A stretch of 64,000 nucleotides of DNA from Chrysopilus asiliformis. Lineage: Eukaryota; Arthropoda; Insecta; Diptera; Rhagionidae. A program made the translations under genes and the position numbers. Location: the NCBI GenBank assembly GCA_964034945.1, contig OZ035960.1, positions 32,790,368 to 32,854,367 on the forward strand, read 5' to 3'. A model generated the notes under the pieces. The model was not told the origin of the DNA. It did not search any database and saw nothing but the letters and a program-made list of their open reading frames with translations. Shown piece by piece: positions 10,499 through 22,735 of this stretch (position 1 is its first letter; each line of letters starts with the position of its first letter).

Positions 10499-12174
10499 AC
10501 TTAATAAAGCTGATAACAAAGTAAAAAAATTTATGGTCGAAATATTTTTAATTATCACTCAAATTAATAATTTTCCTGAAATTTACTACTTCCATATTTC
10601 AAACCATTGAATCGGGCTGCGCAAGACTAAATAAACTTTAAATGTTGACGTTAATGACATTTGCATTATTTATATAGAGTACAAAGGATTTAAGCAATTT
10701 GTACGACAGTTTAATAATGAAATGTTTCTAAGTCAACTTTAATCTGAATTTCAATATGCATGACAAAGGCAATATTTCAATTATCAAGCAGTACAAGAGT
10801 AACTAATGTTTACTTTATGAAAATTGCAAGAAGGAAATACGGAAACTTTTAGGCAGGGAATATGCTCCTGTGTGAATCGTGTAGTTTGAGCCCTTCCTTA
10901 TAGCGGAAGAATTTTATTGTCTCCATAAAAGTTTCTCCCATACAGTTCCTACCATTACGGTTTCTTGCCGTGTAAAGGATATGTAAAACACTGAGAGGGA
11001 CTACACTAAACTAAGATTTCTGCATTGCGAAATATTCAGAAAGTTTTGTCGGTTTTGCGGAGGACCGTCGCGCCGTCCTGAATCCCGTCCAAAGTCCTTT
11101 GTCGATCTCTGTCCGCAATTCTTATAAAATTGCTTCTTTGTGTATGAAATTTTATAGAGTTCGGAAGCTAAAAACAGCTGATTTACACAAGGACTATGCA
11201 TATGGCCTCAAGCGCTGTATACATTCTACTCATCCTTTATGGGTGGTGGTTCCTTGTACGAGTATATTATAAATCTTGAACAACACTTTTGTAAGCAGGC
11301 AGAATTCCTGGAATGCCCATTCAACGGTTGGTATTTTTGGAGACAAGGATTACGATTTGTTGCCTGTAGAAAGCGCATTGTTCACATTCCAGCAGCAGTT
11401 GTATTTTTGGCGACATTAATTCAGGTGATTGTAAATTATTGAACCATTTTATATAATTTGTTTTTAGTTTTCGTGTACAAAAGTCATATCGAATATGGTG
11501 TGAGCGTGCACGAAAAGTGGAAATATTAAGACATAAATCAGAACTTATGATTGTATACGAAGGAATGAAAAGATTAGAGTAAATGTAACGATTTCAGGAG
11601 AGTTATGATTGTTAACAAGAAAATATATTTCGCAGATTGTGGTGTTTCTGTAAACTAGAGAGAATTTTCAGCAAGTGACGATATTTTTTTTATTTATGGT
11701 TTCAAACCATTTTACTGGATTGCTTTGAGACGGAAAATATAAAACTGAACTTTTTAAACAAATACAATTATTCTAGAATGTAAATTTTTATGTATTTTAA
11801 AATATCAAATAAAACTCAATTATTGTTATTATACTAGATTGTGGACTGTCGTTGACGGGTTAAAATATTTTGTATTTATTTTAGAAATACAAGATAAAAT
11901 CAGAAATAACTTTTTTAAAAATTTTTGAAAGAAAAGTATTATTTCTCAGAGATGCAAAACAAAAGTTGAATCTGGTTCGATTTTGGTCCAAGGGTGAATT
12001 GGATTTCTGGTTTTTGGTTTTGGTTCCTCAGATTTGGAAATTTCGTTCTGGTTTAGGTTTCTAATATTGCAGAAATTCGATTCTAGTTTTGGTTCTGGTT
12101 CTGGTTCCCCAAAACTTCAATGATCCAGTGGTTCAGTTTTGGTTTTTGGCATTGGTTTTTGACTTTTATTCAGT
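10499..12174. other. Spacer; G/T-rich tract at 11990-12160
   Basis: No gene was recognised. Around 11990-12160 a tract built from 'ggttctggttttggtt' words recurs in diverged form at about 20455-20540. At about 11834-11865 the words 'actagattgtgg...gtcgttgacgggttaa' look like a decayed reversed Helitron 3' end. Confidence 0.4.
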
Positions 12175-13123
12175 ACTAGCTTGCATACCCGTCGTTGCCG
12201 GGTTAAGTTTTTTCAAATTTTTTTTTTATGATCTATGTTGGAGCTAAACTTCAGGCCAATCGGTTCAGTAGTTTCCCCGCGAAAGGGTAACATAGAGGAA
12301 GAGCTGAGTTTCAAGATAACTTTACCCACTCCCCTTACTCCCCCACCTCTCGGGCTACTTTTTAATGGGTCTATGTTGGGGCTGGACCCCCGACGAACAT
12401 CTATGCCAAATTTCAGACCAATCGGCTCGGTAGTTTCCCCGCGAAAGGGTAACATAGAGGAAGAGCTAAGTTTCGAGATCACTTTACCCCCTCCCTTTAC
12501 TCTGTCCATCTCTCGGCCTACTTTTTAATGAGTCTATGTTGGGGCTGGACCCCCGACAAATATATATGCCAAGTTTTAGGCCAATCGGTTCAGTAGTTTC
12601 CCCGCGAAAGAGTAACATAGCGCAAAAACTAAGTTTCGAAATCACTTTGCCCCCTCCCCTTACTTCCTCCACCCCTCGTGCTACTTTTCCGTATGCCTAT
12701 GTTGGAACCAGAACCATAGAATAAGGAATCATAGAAACAACTCTGCCGAACAAATTTTCGACAAATTTCCCCGTCGAGGGGGGGGGGGAAAGGTCCCTAT
12801 CATTTACTAGCTATGGCCTAAAAGTTAAATACTTTTAGACTAGGGAGCACGAAGCAGAGAGAATCATTTTCGTCGTATCTATTCAATGAGATGGAGGAAT
12901 CGAATGGATAATTTTTTTGCGTGTTACATCGGATCCTCTTGCTTCATCTCACAGTGGAAAAATTTTCTCTAAAAATTTGTTCTAAGAGTTTATTCTCTAG
13001 ATTCTTTTTTCTCTGCCAGAACTACCACAGACACTCATGCGAAATTTCAAGTCAATCGGTTCAGCCGTTTTTGCGTGAAAGAGGAACAGACAGACACCAA
13101 CTCATTTTTATATATTAGTATGA
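12175..13123 (-). mobile_element. Helitron, full-length reversed copy with internal tandem repeats
   Basis: Read on the minus strand it starts TCATACTAATATATAAAAAT (13123 downward), continues through the shared ctgtctgttcc and aaaacggctgaaccgat, and ends with the hairpin CCCGGCAACGACGGG and CTAGT (12175-12179). TC start, a 3' hairpin and a CTRR-type end are Helitron signatures; there is no terminal inverted repeat. Between 12235 and 12700 a segment of roughly 165 bp (tctatgttggggctggaccc, then tagtttccccgcgaaag) is repeated about three times. It is interrupted by the 301-bp insertion at 12715-13015. It encodes no Rep/helicase; its short open frames are repeat artefacts. Confidence 0.8.
12715..13015. 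mobile_element. 301-bp insertion in a Helitron, hAT-like
   Basis: Compared with the uninterrupted copy at about 45680 (ccagaactaccacag), this stretch is extra, and CCAGAAC flanks it on both sides (12708-12714 and 13016-13022). Its ends CATAGAATAAGGAATC and (reverse complement of the right end) CAGAGAAAAAAGAATC form an imperfect inverted repeat. A 7-8 bp duplication and CA(T/G)AG ends fit a small hAT-type MITE. The other Helitron copy acts as the empty-site control. Confidence 0.75.
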
Positions 13124-13416
13124 TCTTTTGCAATTCGATCATATTAGTTATATTTCTTGAACTACAGGGCACGGAGCCAATTTTTTGGGTATTATCGTAG
13201 AAAAGTACTAGACACTACACTGAACGAAAAAATGCACAATAATTATGAATTTGTTCATAAATACTTTGAAAAAGTTTAAAGTTTTCAGTCAATGAATTTA
13301 TTCATTGCATTTATGAACAAGTGTTCATAGAAAATCAATATTATCATTGACACATTTCTGTCTCTGTTTTTCTAAGTCTGTTTCTCTGTTTTTCATCACC
13401 ATGCAGGATTCGACGA

Positions 13417-13792
13417 TTTTTATGCCCCCGGGCTAACTTTTGAACCAGTTCGGGTTTCACTTTCGTAGTACATCCATTGGAAAGGTAATTTGCTCTAGTT
13501 TCATGGACATAAGCTCTTTTTTGGCGGGGAACTGCAGGGGGATGGTCAGCTGCCATCTTAGGGGTACTGATTTTTTCATGCATTTTTCGACGATTTTTAT
13601 GCCCCTTGAACCAGTTCGGGTTTCACTTTCGTAGAAATGAAATGAAAAAATCAGTACCCCTAAGATGGCAGCTGACCATCCCCCTGCAGTTCCCCGCCAA
13701 AAAAGAGCTTATGTCCATGAAACTAGAGCAAATTACCTTTCCAATGGATGTACTAGGAAAGTGAAACCCAAAAGTTAGTCAAGGGGCATTTT
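13417..13792. repeat. Foldback inverted repeat, arms about 155 bp
   Basis: Left arm 13417-13579 and right arm 13642-13792 are reverse complements, sharing for example gatggcagctgaccatcccc and ttccccgccaaaaaagagc. A 62-base centre holds a third, partial repeat of gaaccagttcgggtttcac. A 12-base stretch (gaaccagttcgg) is present in the left arm but missing from the right. Open frames on both strands are mirror images of the palindrome and not genes. Confidence 0.8.
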
Positions 13793-15677
13793 CGTGCATC
13801 GTTCTTTCTGTCTATGTTTTTTTTAACTCTCTGAAAAACATGGCAAGTGATTCTCGAGTTTTAAGCGAACAGACAGACAGACACACAAGCCATTTATAAA
13901 TATAATAGATTCTCATTAAAATGAAAAAAATAGGTTTTTTTCCAATTGCTTGCAAACTAACGGTTTTTCGAAAAACTAGTTAAGATATTAAAGTCCTTTA
14001 CATATTTGTCTTTTACCTTAAATCTATAGCTTTTACCGTTTAACGCCACAAAATTTCTCCCAAAACAAAACACATCGTCGCCTTTTTACATACGAGGACG
14101 TGTGGCACCTAGCCGTGCTCTGTATTCTCGACATGTGAAAACGTGTGATATTTATGTGGTAAATCCCCATAAATAAGTGGAACTAGAACTATGTTAATAC
14201 TAGCAAAAACCACAATTTGCAAAGCAATAGCTTTGCGCACACATTTTTATAAGAATTAACTGAAAAATTTTTCATCAATAGATTTACAAGCTTTACCGGA
14301 TTACATGATTAAAAATCCCAAGACGTAATTTCTAAATCTATTGATCATTGGACGCAACAGGTCAATTGTAAAGTAGCTAAAGTTCCAACGTTTTAGGTTT
14401 ATTCGGCTTTCAAACAAATCGCATTTTAATCCAACAAAATGTTCGAATTTAATTAACAAGGCTCCAAACTAATAGTTTAATGCCCACCGTTAATGAATAC
14501 AATGCGGTTACTGATACTCGCTACCATTTGGATCTTTAAACTTTTCTTATATCATTTGCTATATGGTCATAGACGTTGTTCAGTGTGTATTGCGATTTTG
14601 TGTACTTTCATAGAGCAACGATGGGACTGGCACTGGAACACAGCTGAGGATTATACATGCAAATTTCCGCATAATTGATCATTCTCGGTATGTACATATA
14701 TATATATATATATGGAAATCGTGCATTTAACATTTGTTCTGAAGGAAGTGTAGTAGAAGTAAGATAATATATAGCACTAGTGAATAATTTTGGTTAATAG
14801 TTTTGCCTCGTGCTGATTGCAGTTGAAATAACTAACTCCCGTATACCAATCTCTTAATGGAATGAAAACGAACAAAATTGAAGTCTTCGAAAGGATACCG
14901 AAATGTATAGTGCACGTAAATAAAAGGGATGTCCTAGTTAAAATCTGGGCTTTCTCGAAATTTAGGCACATTTGGATTTCGTTTGGGAGCTTGATTTATC
15001 GGCGAAAGCAAATGCTGTGGAACGAGAATTTATCTTGAATTCAATTTGTGTATAAAAATCGAAGTCTTCTATTGACAAAGGATCTTAGAGAGATTAAAAA
15101 GAATTTCTATATGGGAAAAATGAAAAAAAAAAATCCTTTCATTGGAGTTTTATGTGTAGTAATATTATGTAGTAATATTATGTAAAAGAGTCTTTTTCAC
15201 AGGAAAATTCCTCTCTCTCCCTTTCCCCTCACCATTCTTTTCCGGCATTTTCATACCCCTTCGTCCCGTTCCGGTGTCTTTATCGGTTCCATCGCCCCGT
15301 CCTTCTCTCAATATTTCCACCCCATTCCCCACCCCTTCAATTTAAACTCGATATCCCCAACGATGTAGAACATAGCAAGGGATAGGATTTGAGCGGAGGT
15401 CCACAGGGGGGAAATATATGAAAGAACCTTCCTGGTATTGTACTGAATAGAACACAAAAAATGTCAACTCGATATCTTAAACGATGTAGAACCTGGCAGG
15501 GGAGGGGTGTCAAGGCATAACGCCAAGGGGTGTAAACTAACAGTGGCACCCTTTATTTTTGAAATGATCAAAATCGGTTAACCCAATAAAATGTTATGGG
15601 TGAACATAAATAAAAAGAAATACATAGGAGCCAAATCGAGAACCTTTCCTTTTTCAAAGTCGGTAAAAATATGTAAA
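13793..15677. other. Spacer; (TA)n and a diverged tandem pair
   Basis: A (TA)n run lies at about 14694-14712. A pyrimidine-rich tract occupies about 15201-15330. At about 15345 and 15463 the words aactcgatatc and cgatgtagaac recur 118 bp apart, a diverged tandem duplication. Near 13866 a short gacagacagacag run occurs. No gene recognised. Confidence 0.45.
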
Positions 15678-16109
15678 TCATACTAATATACAAAAATGAG
15701 TTGGTGTCTGTCTGTCTGTCTGTTCCTTTTTCACGCAAAAACGGCTGAACCGATTGACTTGAAATTTCGCATGAGTGTCTGTGGTAGTTCTGGCATACGG
15801 AAAAGTAGCACGAGGGGTGGAGGGAGTAAGGGGAGGGGGCAAAGTGATTTCGAAACTTAGTTTTTGCGCTATGTTACTTTTTCGCGGGGAAACTACTGAA
15901 CCGAATGGCCTGAACATAGACCCACTAAAAAGTAGCCCAAGAGTGATCTCAAAGTGATCTCAAAACTTAGCTCTTTCTCTATGTTACCTTTTCGCGGGGA
16001 AACTACCAAGCCGATTGGCCTGAAGTTTAGCTCCAACATAGACCATCAAAAAAATAAAAATAAAAATTTGAAAAAACTTAACCCGGCAACGACGGGTATG
16101 CAAGCTAGT
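15678..16109 (+). mobile_element. Helitron, complete 432-bp non-autonomous copy
   Basis: It starts TCATACTAATATACAAAAAT and ends CCCGGCAACGACGGG (hairpin), tatgcaag, CTAGT. The neighbouring bases are A (15677) and T (16110), the A|T insertion site expected of Helitrons, which make no target duplication. The 5' part holds ctgtctgtctgttcc and aaaacggctgaaccgattg; the middle holds one and a half of the tttcgcggggaaacta repeats seen three times in the 12175-13123 copy. It has no Rep/helicase gene and needs one in trans. Related lepidopteran and dipteran Helitrons have the same kind of ends. Confidence 0.85.
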
Positions 16110-16140
16110 TAGTAATAACATAGATTCTGTAGAATAATCG

Positions 16141-16480
16141 GTTTTAGAAGCTTCTATTTAGCTTTATTTCGTATCTGTTTGCTTGTCTGTCAGGGTCAAA
16201 TGTTGGAACTTAATTTTGACCTACTTCCATTCATCCGATTAACTTGAAATTTTGCACACATACGTAAGTCCGATGACAATACAATATTTTCTCTACTTCG
16301 TCCTTGTCAGGGTAACTGAAGGTCTTGTAAAGATAGCGTGATGATCCTTTTCCTCAAATTTACCGGAGAAATTTCATCTGGGGGTTTTTTGCGTCGCTGA
16401 ATCCGATTGTGAAGTCAAAAAGTCCGCAAGGATTAGTCTTCAAATATATATCCTTCAGGGAGATGGATATATATTCGAAG
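16141..16480 (-). repeat. Dispersed repeat, copy B (reverse of 2930-3355)
   Basis: On the minus strand this matches the right half of 2930-3355, including aatttgaggaaaaggat, cggacttacgtatgtgtgc and a gacagacaagcaaacaga tail. It ends just left of the large foldback. Superfamily unknown. Confidence 0.6.
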
Positions 16481-16870
16481 ACTAATAAGTATATATCATA
16501 GTCGGGCGTTTTCAATTCCCATTCAATTTCAATTCCCATTCACTTACTGAATGGTATTTGAAATTTTTACTCCATTACCATTCAGTAGTGAATGGTAATG
16601 GCCAAAAAATTCAACTCTCCATTCACTGAATGGGAATGTCAATCCATTTCCATTCCCATTCGATTTGAGTTGAGATTTTATGATTTTAAGTGAATGGTAA
16701 TTCAATTTAGTCAAATGATTTTTTTATATGGAAAAATGCTCGAAATCGATCGAAATGAGGGAAAAGTTAATTTGCCTCAAAACGACAGGACCGATTTTTA
16801 TGATCCATATCACATTGGATAGAGATCAGTGTGGCCTATAGTACTAGATATAAGGCATTCTGGAAAAACC

Positions 16871-17389
16871 AAAATGGCGGCTGTTAGACGCCATTTTGTC
16901 CAAATTACCCCAATAAAGGCCCATCAAGATGGGTATCAAATGAAAGAGCTCTGGAAGAAACTTACAAATATCTATATCATGGGTACCAAAAAAGCAAAAT
17001 GGCGGCTGTTAAACGCTATTTTGTCCAAATTACCCCAATAAAGGCCCATCAAGATGGGTATCAAATGAAAGAGCTCTGGAAGAAACTTACAAATATCTAT
17101 ATCATGGGTACCAAAAAAGCAAAATGGCGGCTGTTAAACGCTATTTTGTCCAAATTACCCCAATAAAGGCCCATCAAGATGGGTATCAAATGAAAGAGCT
17201 CTGGAAGAAACTTACAAATATCTATATCATGGGTACCAAAAAAGCAAAATGGCGGCTGTTAAACGCTATTTTGTCCAAATCGCCTCAATAAAGACCCATC
17301 AAGATGGGTGTCAAATGAAAGAGCTCTGGAAGAAACTTATAAATATCTATAACATGGTTATCAAAAAAAAAAAAAAATGGCGACCAAAC
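16871..17389 (+). repeat. 125-bp tandem array, left arm, four units
   Basis: The word aaaatggcggctgtta recurs with exact 125-bp spacing (ggcgg at 16876, 17001, 17126 and 17251); a diverged fifth start (aatggcgaccaaaca) follows after 138 bp. The middle units look nearly identical, the outer ones diverged, suggesting homogenisation by unequal exchange or slippage. Confidence 0.85.
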
Positions 17390-17659
17390 ACCGTAATACA
17401 GACTTATCAAGATGGGTATCAAATGACAGAGTTTGGGAGGAAACTTATAAATCCCTGTATTTTTTTTTTTAAAGAAACAATTGACTTAATTTTTTGTTTT
17501 ATTCAAATTTGCGTTCATGAAAAATTAGTGATTATGAAAGTAAATTTGAATAAAACAAAAAATTAAGTCAATTGTTTCTTAAAAAAAAAAATACAGGGAT
17601 TTATAAGTTTCCTCCCAAACTCTGTCATTTGATACCCATCTTGATAAGTCTGTATTACG

Positions 17660-18310
17660 GTGTTTGGTCGCCATTTTCTTTTTTTTTTGATAACCATGTT
17701 ATAGATATTTATAAGTTTCTTCCAGAGCTCTTTCATTTGACACCCATCTTGATGGGTCTTTATTGAGGCGATTTGGACAAAATGTCGTCTAACAGCCGCC
17801 ATTTTGCTTTTTTGGTACCCATGATATAGATATTTGTAAGTTTCTTCCAGAGCTCTTTCATTTGATACCCATCTTGATGGGCCTTTATTGGGGTAATTTG
17901 GACAAAATAGCGTTTAACAGCCGCCATTTTGCTTTTTTGGTACCCATGATATAGATATTTGTAAGTTTCTTCCAGAGCTCTTTCATTTGATACCCATCTT
18001 GATGGGCCTTTATTGGGGTAATTTGGACAAAATAGCGTTTAACAGCCGCCATTTTGCTTTTTTGGTACCCATGATATAGATATTTGTAAGTTTCTTCCAG
18101 AGCTCTTTCATTTGATACCCATCTTGATGGGCCTTTATTGGGGTAATTTGGACAAAATAGCGTTTAACAGCCGCCATTTTGCTTTTTTGGTACCCATGAT
18201 ATAGATATTTGTAAGTTTCTTCCAGAGCTCTTTCATTTGATACCCATCTTGATGGGCCTTTATTGGGGTAATTTGGACAAAATGGCGTCTAACAGCCGCC
18301 ATTTTGGTTT
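17660..18310 (-). repeat. 125-bp tandem array, right arm, five units
   Basis: The inverted counterpart of the left array: cagccgccatttt recurs at about 17793, 17918, 18043, 18168 and 18293, again 125 bp apart, after a diverged inner copy (gtcgccattttct) near 17668. It has one more full unit than the left arm, so the arms differ by about 125 bp. Confidence 0.85.
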
Positions 18311-18690
18311 TTCCAGAATGCCTTATATCTAGTACTATAGGCCACACTGATCTCTATCCAATGTGATATGGATCATAAAAATCGGTCCTGTCGTTTTGAG
18401 GCAAATTAACTTTTCCCTCATTTCGATCGATTTCGAGCATTTTTCCATATAAAAAAATCATTTGACTAAATTGAATTACCATTCACTTAAAATCATAAAA
18501 TCTCAACTCAAATCGAATGGGAATGGAAATGGATTGACATTCCCATTCAGTGAATGGAGAGTTGAATTTTTTGGCCATTACCATTCACTACTGAATGGTA
18601 ATGGAGTAAAAATTTCAAATACCATTCAGTAAGTGAATGGGAATGGAATTTTGAATGCATTCAATTTTGAATTGAATCCGCCCAACTCTG

Positions 18691-19500
18691 GTATATATAA
18701 GCGAGGCGAAATACAGACGTCAATTTTGAATTTCTAGTAATACCAATCACACACAAAATGACTAAAAAAGACAAATTTTTTTGACGTGGATACGTCTTGG
18801 ATTTTGGTAATGGGGGTACAAATTAGAAAATCGGCTTGCTGCCATGATAACAAATTTGCAATCGATGAAACTCGATAGTTTGTGGTGATATCTGAACAAA
18901 ACCTGTGTTATAAGATGAGGGCTACATTAAAGCATTGTATAGGGTATTTTGTTATGTTAAACTATGTTCAATTATGTTTTTAAAAAGGAAAATCAAAATT
19001 TTTACTCCGCTGTTATGCTGTGTCTGCTGCTTGCAGTACAGATTTCACATGTATACTCTTTTTATGCTTTCTTTGTGTGTATTGAATCTCATATAGAACT
19101 TGATTGTTTCTCTTCTCTAAATGGTTTGTTCTGATTCTGGCTATTCATATTATTTCGGTTCAATTCGCTTTGGAGGAATTGAAAAAAATTGAAAATAAAA
19201 ATCACTCTCGAGAAAACGAAATTCAGAATTTCAGTAAAACGCTCCAAAGAACGAGAAAAAATTATGGTTTTAATTTGCTTTGAGAACACAACTTTAATGC
19301 TGGGACCGAGATATCGCTCTCTTACTAATGAAATGCATACTTATATGTGTGTGTGCATCATACCCAACAGCAGCCATCGCTCGAACCTTTCATTCATTTT
19401 TATGCAAAGCATACAAACCGCTTTGAACAAGAGCGGAAAACTTAAAGAGAAACAATTTCGATCTTAACTTGGGGGGAGAAGGAAAAATGTGCATCGATCG
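18691..19500. other. Spacer, nothing recognised
   Basis: AT-rich, with short open frames on both strands that show no known motif. Confidence 0.45.
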
Positions 19501-19737
19501 CATGGCCGAATTAAACACAGGTCTGCTGGTTGCTTTTTAACAGCCACCATTTTGTTACGTCATCGGCAAGAAATATCGGTGCATTCTTTCTAATGTTGAT
19601 TGTGTGTGCGCTAATTTCAATAATATTTCATATAAAAAAGGGAAAATTCCCATTGAATCGTATAAAAATTTCTTGCCGATGACGTCAGAGCCAGAAGCAA
19701 CTGAGCTGTCAAACAGACCTTGTATAATTCGGCCATG
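19501..19737. mobile_element. MITE, about 237 bp, inverted repeats
   Basis: The left end CATGGCCGAATTAAACACAG and the right end (reverse complement CATGGCCGAATTATACAAGG) match; a second inner pair, catcggcaagaaat and atttcttgccgatg, gives a cruciform-like layout. Possible flanking duplication not clear. Superfamily unresolved. Confidence 0.7.
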
Positions 19738-22030
19738 GTTTTGAACACTGTTTTTAGTTGCTCTAAATTGAAATTGCTTCGTTGCTTTTATCGTGTAATT
19801 TTATTTTATTTTTATTTGTTTTTTATCTATGGGCGTTTTCATAAATTCAAGTTCTGCAAAAAAAGATTTTTGATTAAAAAATAACACAAAAGATTTTTCT
19901 TAATAAATAACCCAGTTTATGTTATTCGTTTAGTTTACTTGTTATTCGTTTAGTTTACGAAGAAAATGTTTTGTGCAATTTACGTAAGTTCCGAGTACAT
20001 TTATGAAAATGCCCTATAACATTTCAGAATTAAACATTTGTTCGTTGTGTTACAAGTGAAATTTGATTTTTAGGTACAAGATGCCAAAATTCACCAAACG
20101 GAAAGTCAAATCCCGTAACATTACGGTCAATCAAATTGTTTCTTTAGTTTCCTTTTCACTAAAATTTCTTACTTAAAGATCTATTGGCGATCGTTGTAGG
20201 CGGATCCACGTCTTCTGGCCGTCTCTACGAGACAGACACCTTGCTTTTTTTTTAAAAAAAGGGTTTATCTAGAATAAAGGCTTTAAAAAGGAAAATATAA
20301 ATTTTTAAAGCGAGATAATTTTTTGAAAAGATAAAAAGCGAGACAAGGCATAAAAAATAAATAAAAGCTTTTTTTAAAAAGTAGTTTTTGTTGTGATATT
20401 TTTTTTCTAGGCTGAAAATCAGTCTAGAAAAGGAAAGAGAGTGTGTTTTGGTTTATTTCAAGCGTAAATTGGATTTCTAGTTTTGGATCAAAAAAATTCA
20501 AAATTTGGTTCCAGTTTTGGTTCCTAAAATTTGAAAACATTTCGTAGAAAATCTTATCAAAGGATGTAAAGTTAAATGTTTTTTTAAATACTTTCACAAC
20601 CACAGAAATTGATAACTTATTCTAATCTAAAGGGTTAATTAAAATATTAGCATAGAAATCGTTAGACAAAAAATATGCATGCGAATAAGTGCTAACAAGG
20701 CCAATTAGTTGTTCACAAAATCATGAATTCAACCAGCTGCGAATAGTTGTTCGTGCTAAGTAAAATCTTTTACTACTTGTATATATCTTTCAATATAGAC
20801 AACAATTTAGAAAAATTGATCTAATAACCCTAATGACAGAACCACTTTGTTGCCAGAAGGGAAACCATTCTGGCCGCAAAACATGCAAACTTGCATGTCG
20901 AACAACAATTTATGAGAATACGGCAAAATTTTCTACACTTTGCTCCCCGAGAAAATCAAAGTTTTTTTTCCAACCCTATGGTATGGGTTTTTCCTATTCG
21001 TGGAGGGATTTCGCTAGACATTCAAAAATATATAAAAATGTTTCTGGAAATTGTATACGATTCCAGGAAAGCGAGCATAAAAATGTTTTCTTGCTTTGTG
21101 TATTTTTTTTTCGATGAGATACTTTTTAAGTGGAATAAATTTCGGGTTTGGCTTTATTTGAAATTAATCCTAGTCCTGCTTAATAATAAATTTGAGGGGT
21201 CTCGTATTCCATGGGTTTCAGACTAATTACTAGGATATCCAAAAACGAATTAGACCATGGCAGCATTTATCAAAAATTTCAATCTTTTGTATCTGTAAAA
21301 TTAATCGCAACGAAATGAAACAACTTAAATGCGTCGAGACTTGAAACCCCTTTCGAATGTTTTATGGTCTCTTGACATAAATCATCCCAATTAGGTGTAA
21401 TGTTTTCAATGTTTTTCTGTGTGGCGCAGTAGAAGATACTAAAGGAGGGATTTTGATACAATTTCATATGAAGAAACACCCCCAAAAATGGAATTACATT
21501 CACCTAAATTGCTGCATCGAATTGTTGCTAGATAATTGTATTCGAAAGGAAATTACTGTATGACTGTATGCAAATTGAAGGACGTAAATTATTTATAATT
21601 GATATGCAAATGTTGTCCACTATACGAATGGCTATAGTATAAGCCCGTTGATAATGTTGACATTCAGCCACTCAACTGTATTCAAATTTGTTGCTAAATT
21701 CCAATTTGTAAATTAATTCGCTTACAGGGAACTGGAGATATTCTGCATGGTTGTCCAATATCCCAGGGGAATCAGTTTTGAAATATTCAGGATTAGAATG
21801 GGCTAACAAATAGTTTGATTCTCTAACAAAAGTTAATAATAGCTTTACTAATAATAATATTTGATTACACATGAATTGATTAATTTCCATTCATTTAGTA
21901 AAGAATATTATTCCCTTAATGCGTTTGCATATATTTAATGGAATGATTGTATAACTAATTTTTGAGTGTAGATAATTCCATTTAATTTATTAATCGAACA
22001 ACATATGAAAAGAACATGGCCTATATATTA
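19738..22030. other. AT-rich spacer, nothing coding recognised
   Basis: Open frames at 20833-21226 overlap in two phases and lack recognisable motifs. The tract at 20455-20540 resembles the G/T-rich tract near 11990. No RNA gene or clear repeat boundary was seen. Confidence 0.4.
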
Positions 22031-22735
22031 TATATAGCTTATGCTCGTTGCCGGGTTAAAGTTTTCTGCAAAAGTTGTTTTGTACCAAAAAACAAAGAAA
22101 TATCTTAAGGACTTTAAAAAAACCGTAATGCCTTCAAGACCTCCTGTTCCGAAAACCCCTATTGCCAATTTTTTCGAGGAAAAACGACAAAATGATATTT
22201 GAGTTATCTTTACAGAACCTACCGCTTTGAATTTTGAAATTCCGTCACCAAATTCGTGATCAGCGACCCCGAAAAACCCCTAAAGCCAGTTTTTCCGAGA
22301 AAAAATTGGAAAAAGGATATTTGCGTTATTCTTATAGGACCCCTTCATTTCGAATTTTGTAACAGCAGCACCTGATTCGTGATTAGCGACCCAGAAAACC
22401 CCCCAGTGACATTTCTCAGCCACTTAAGAGATTACCTTTACCCATTCCTCGTTTACCCCCTTAGGGGTAGGATTTTCAAAAACCACCTCTTAGCGAGCAC
22501 CTTTTAGCGAGCACCTCTGTGTGCAAAATTTCATTGCGATCGGTTTGGTGGTTCGGGAGATACTATGATGAGTGAGTGGTATGATTCCCATTTATTCCCA
22601 AAAATAGGGAATTATTCCTATAATTTGGGAAAATTTCCTAGTGTTTTGGAGTCATTGCCATTAATGTTATTGTCTCGTATATTCCTATTACTTGTAGGAA
22701 TCTGCCCTATTATTTCTCTCCGTGTACACTGAGGA
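22031..22735 (-). repeat. Decayed Helitron-related relic and MITE end
   Basis: Begins with cgttgccgggttaaagtttt, the reversed Helitron 3' hairpin region without its CTAGT, then degenerate blocks of about 120 bp built on ggatatttgcgttatcctta-like words that also occur at 23190-23300. From about 22560 to 22725 lies AT-rich sequence ending ctctccgtgt, like the end of the 8725-8994 MITE. Confidence 0.5.

Larger units (their letters stand above)
16497..18690. mobile_element. Giant hAT-like foldback element, 2,194 bp palindrome
   Basis: The left end CATAGTCGGGCG and the right end CGCCCAACTCTG (reverse complement CAGAGTTGGGCG) are flanked by the identical octamer GTATATAT (16489-16496 and 18691-18698). 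An 8-bp duplication with CA.AGT-type ends points to the hAT superfamily. The whole element is one inverted repeat: arms of about 1.0 and 1.15 kb around a 31-nt loop (17511-17541). Each arm has an outer (ccattc)-rich zone, then a block beginning tggataga, then a 125-bp tandem array. It has no transposase; every open frame in it is a mirror copy of array sequence. Tandem arrays inside long inverted repeats also mark Drosophila Foldback elements, but those make 9-10 bp duplications. Confidence 0.85.

Noticed and set aside
11239..11442. Open frame with a hydrophobic C-terminal stretch, possible exon ending before a GT
   Set aside because: Short, no family resemblance, and the GT context is not a strong donor.
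13344..13634. Open frames on both strands around the foldback
   Set aside because: They are mirror images produced by the palindrome.
16871..18310. Regular 125-bp spacing suggesting a CRISPR-like array
   Set aside because: The whole unit is repeated with no unique spacers, the array is mirrored in a transposon, and the genome is animal.
20833..21226. Two overlapping open frames of about 100 codons
   Set aside because: They overlap in different phases and have no recognisable domain.
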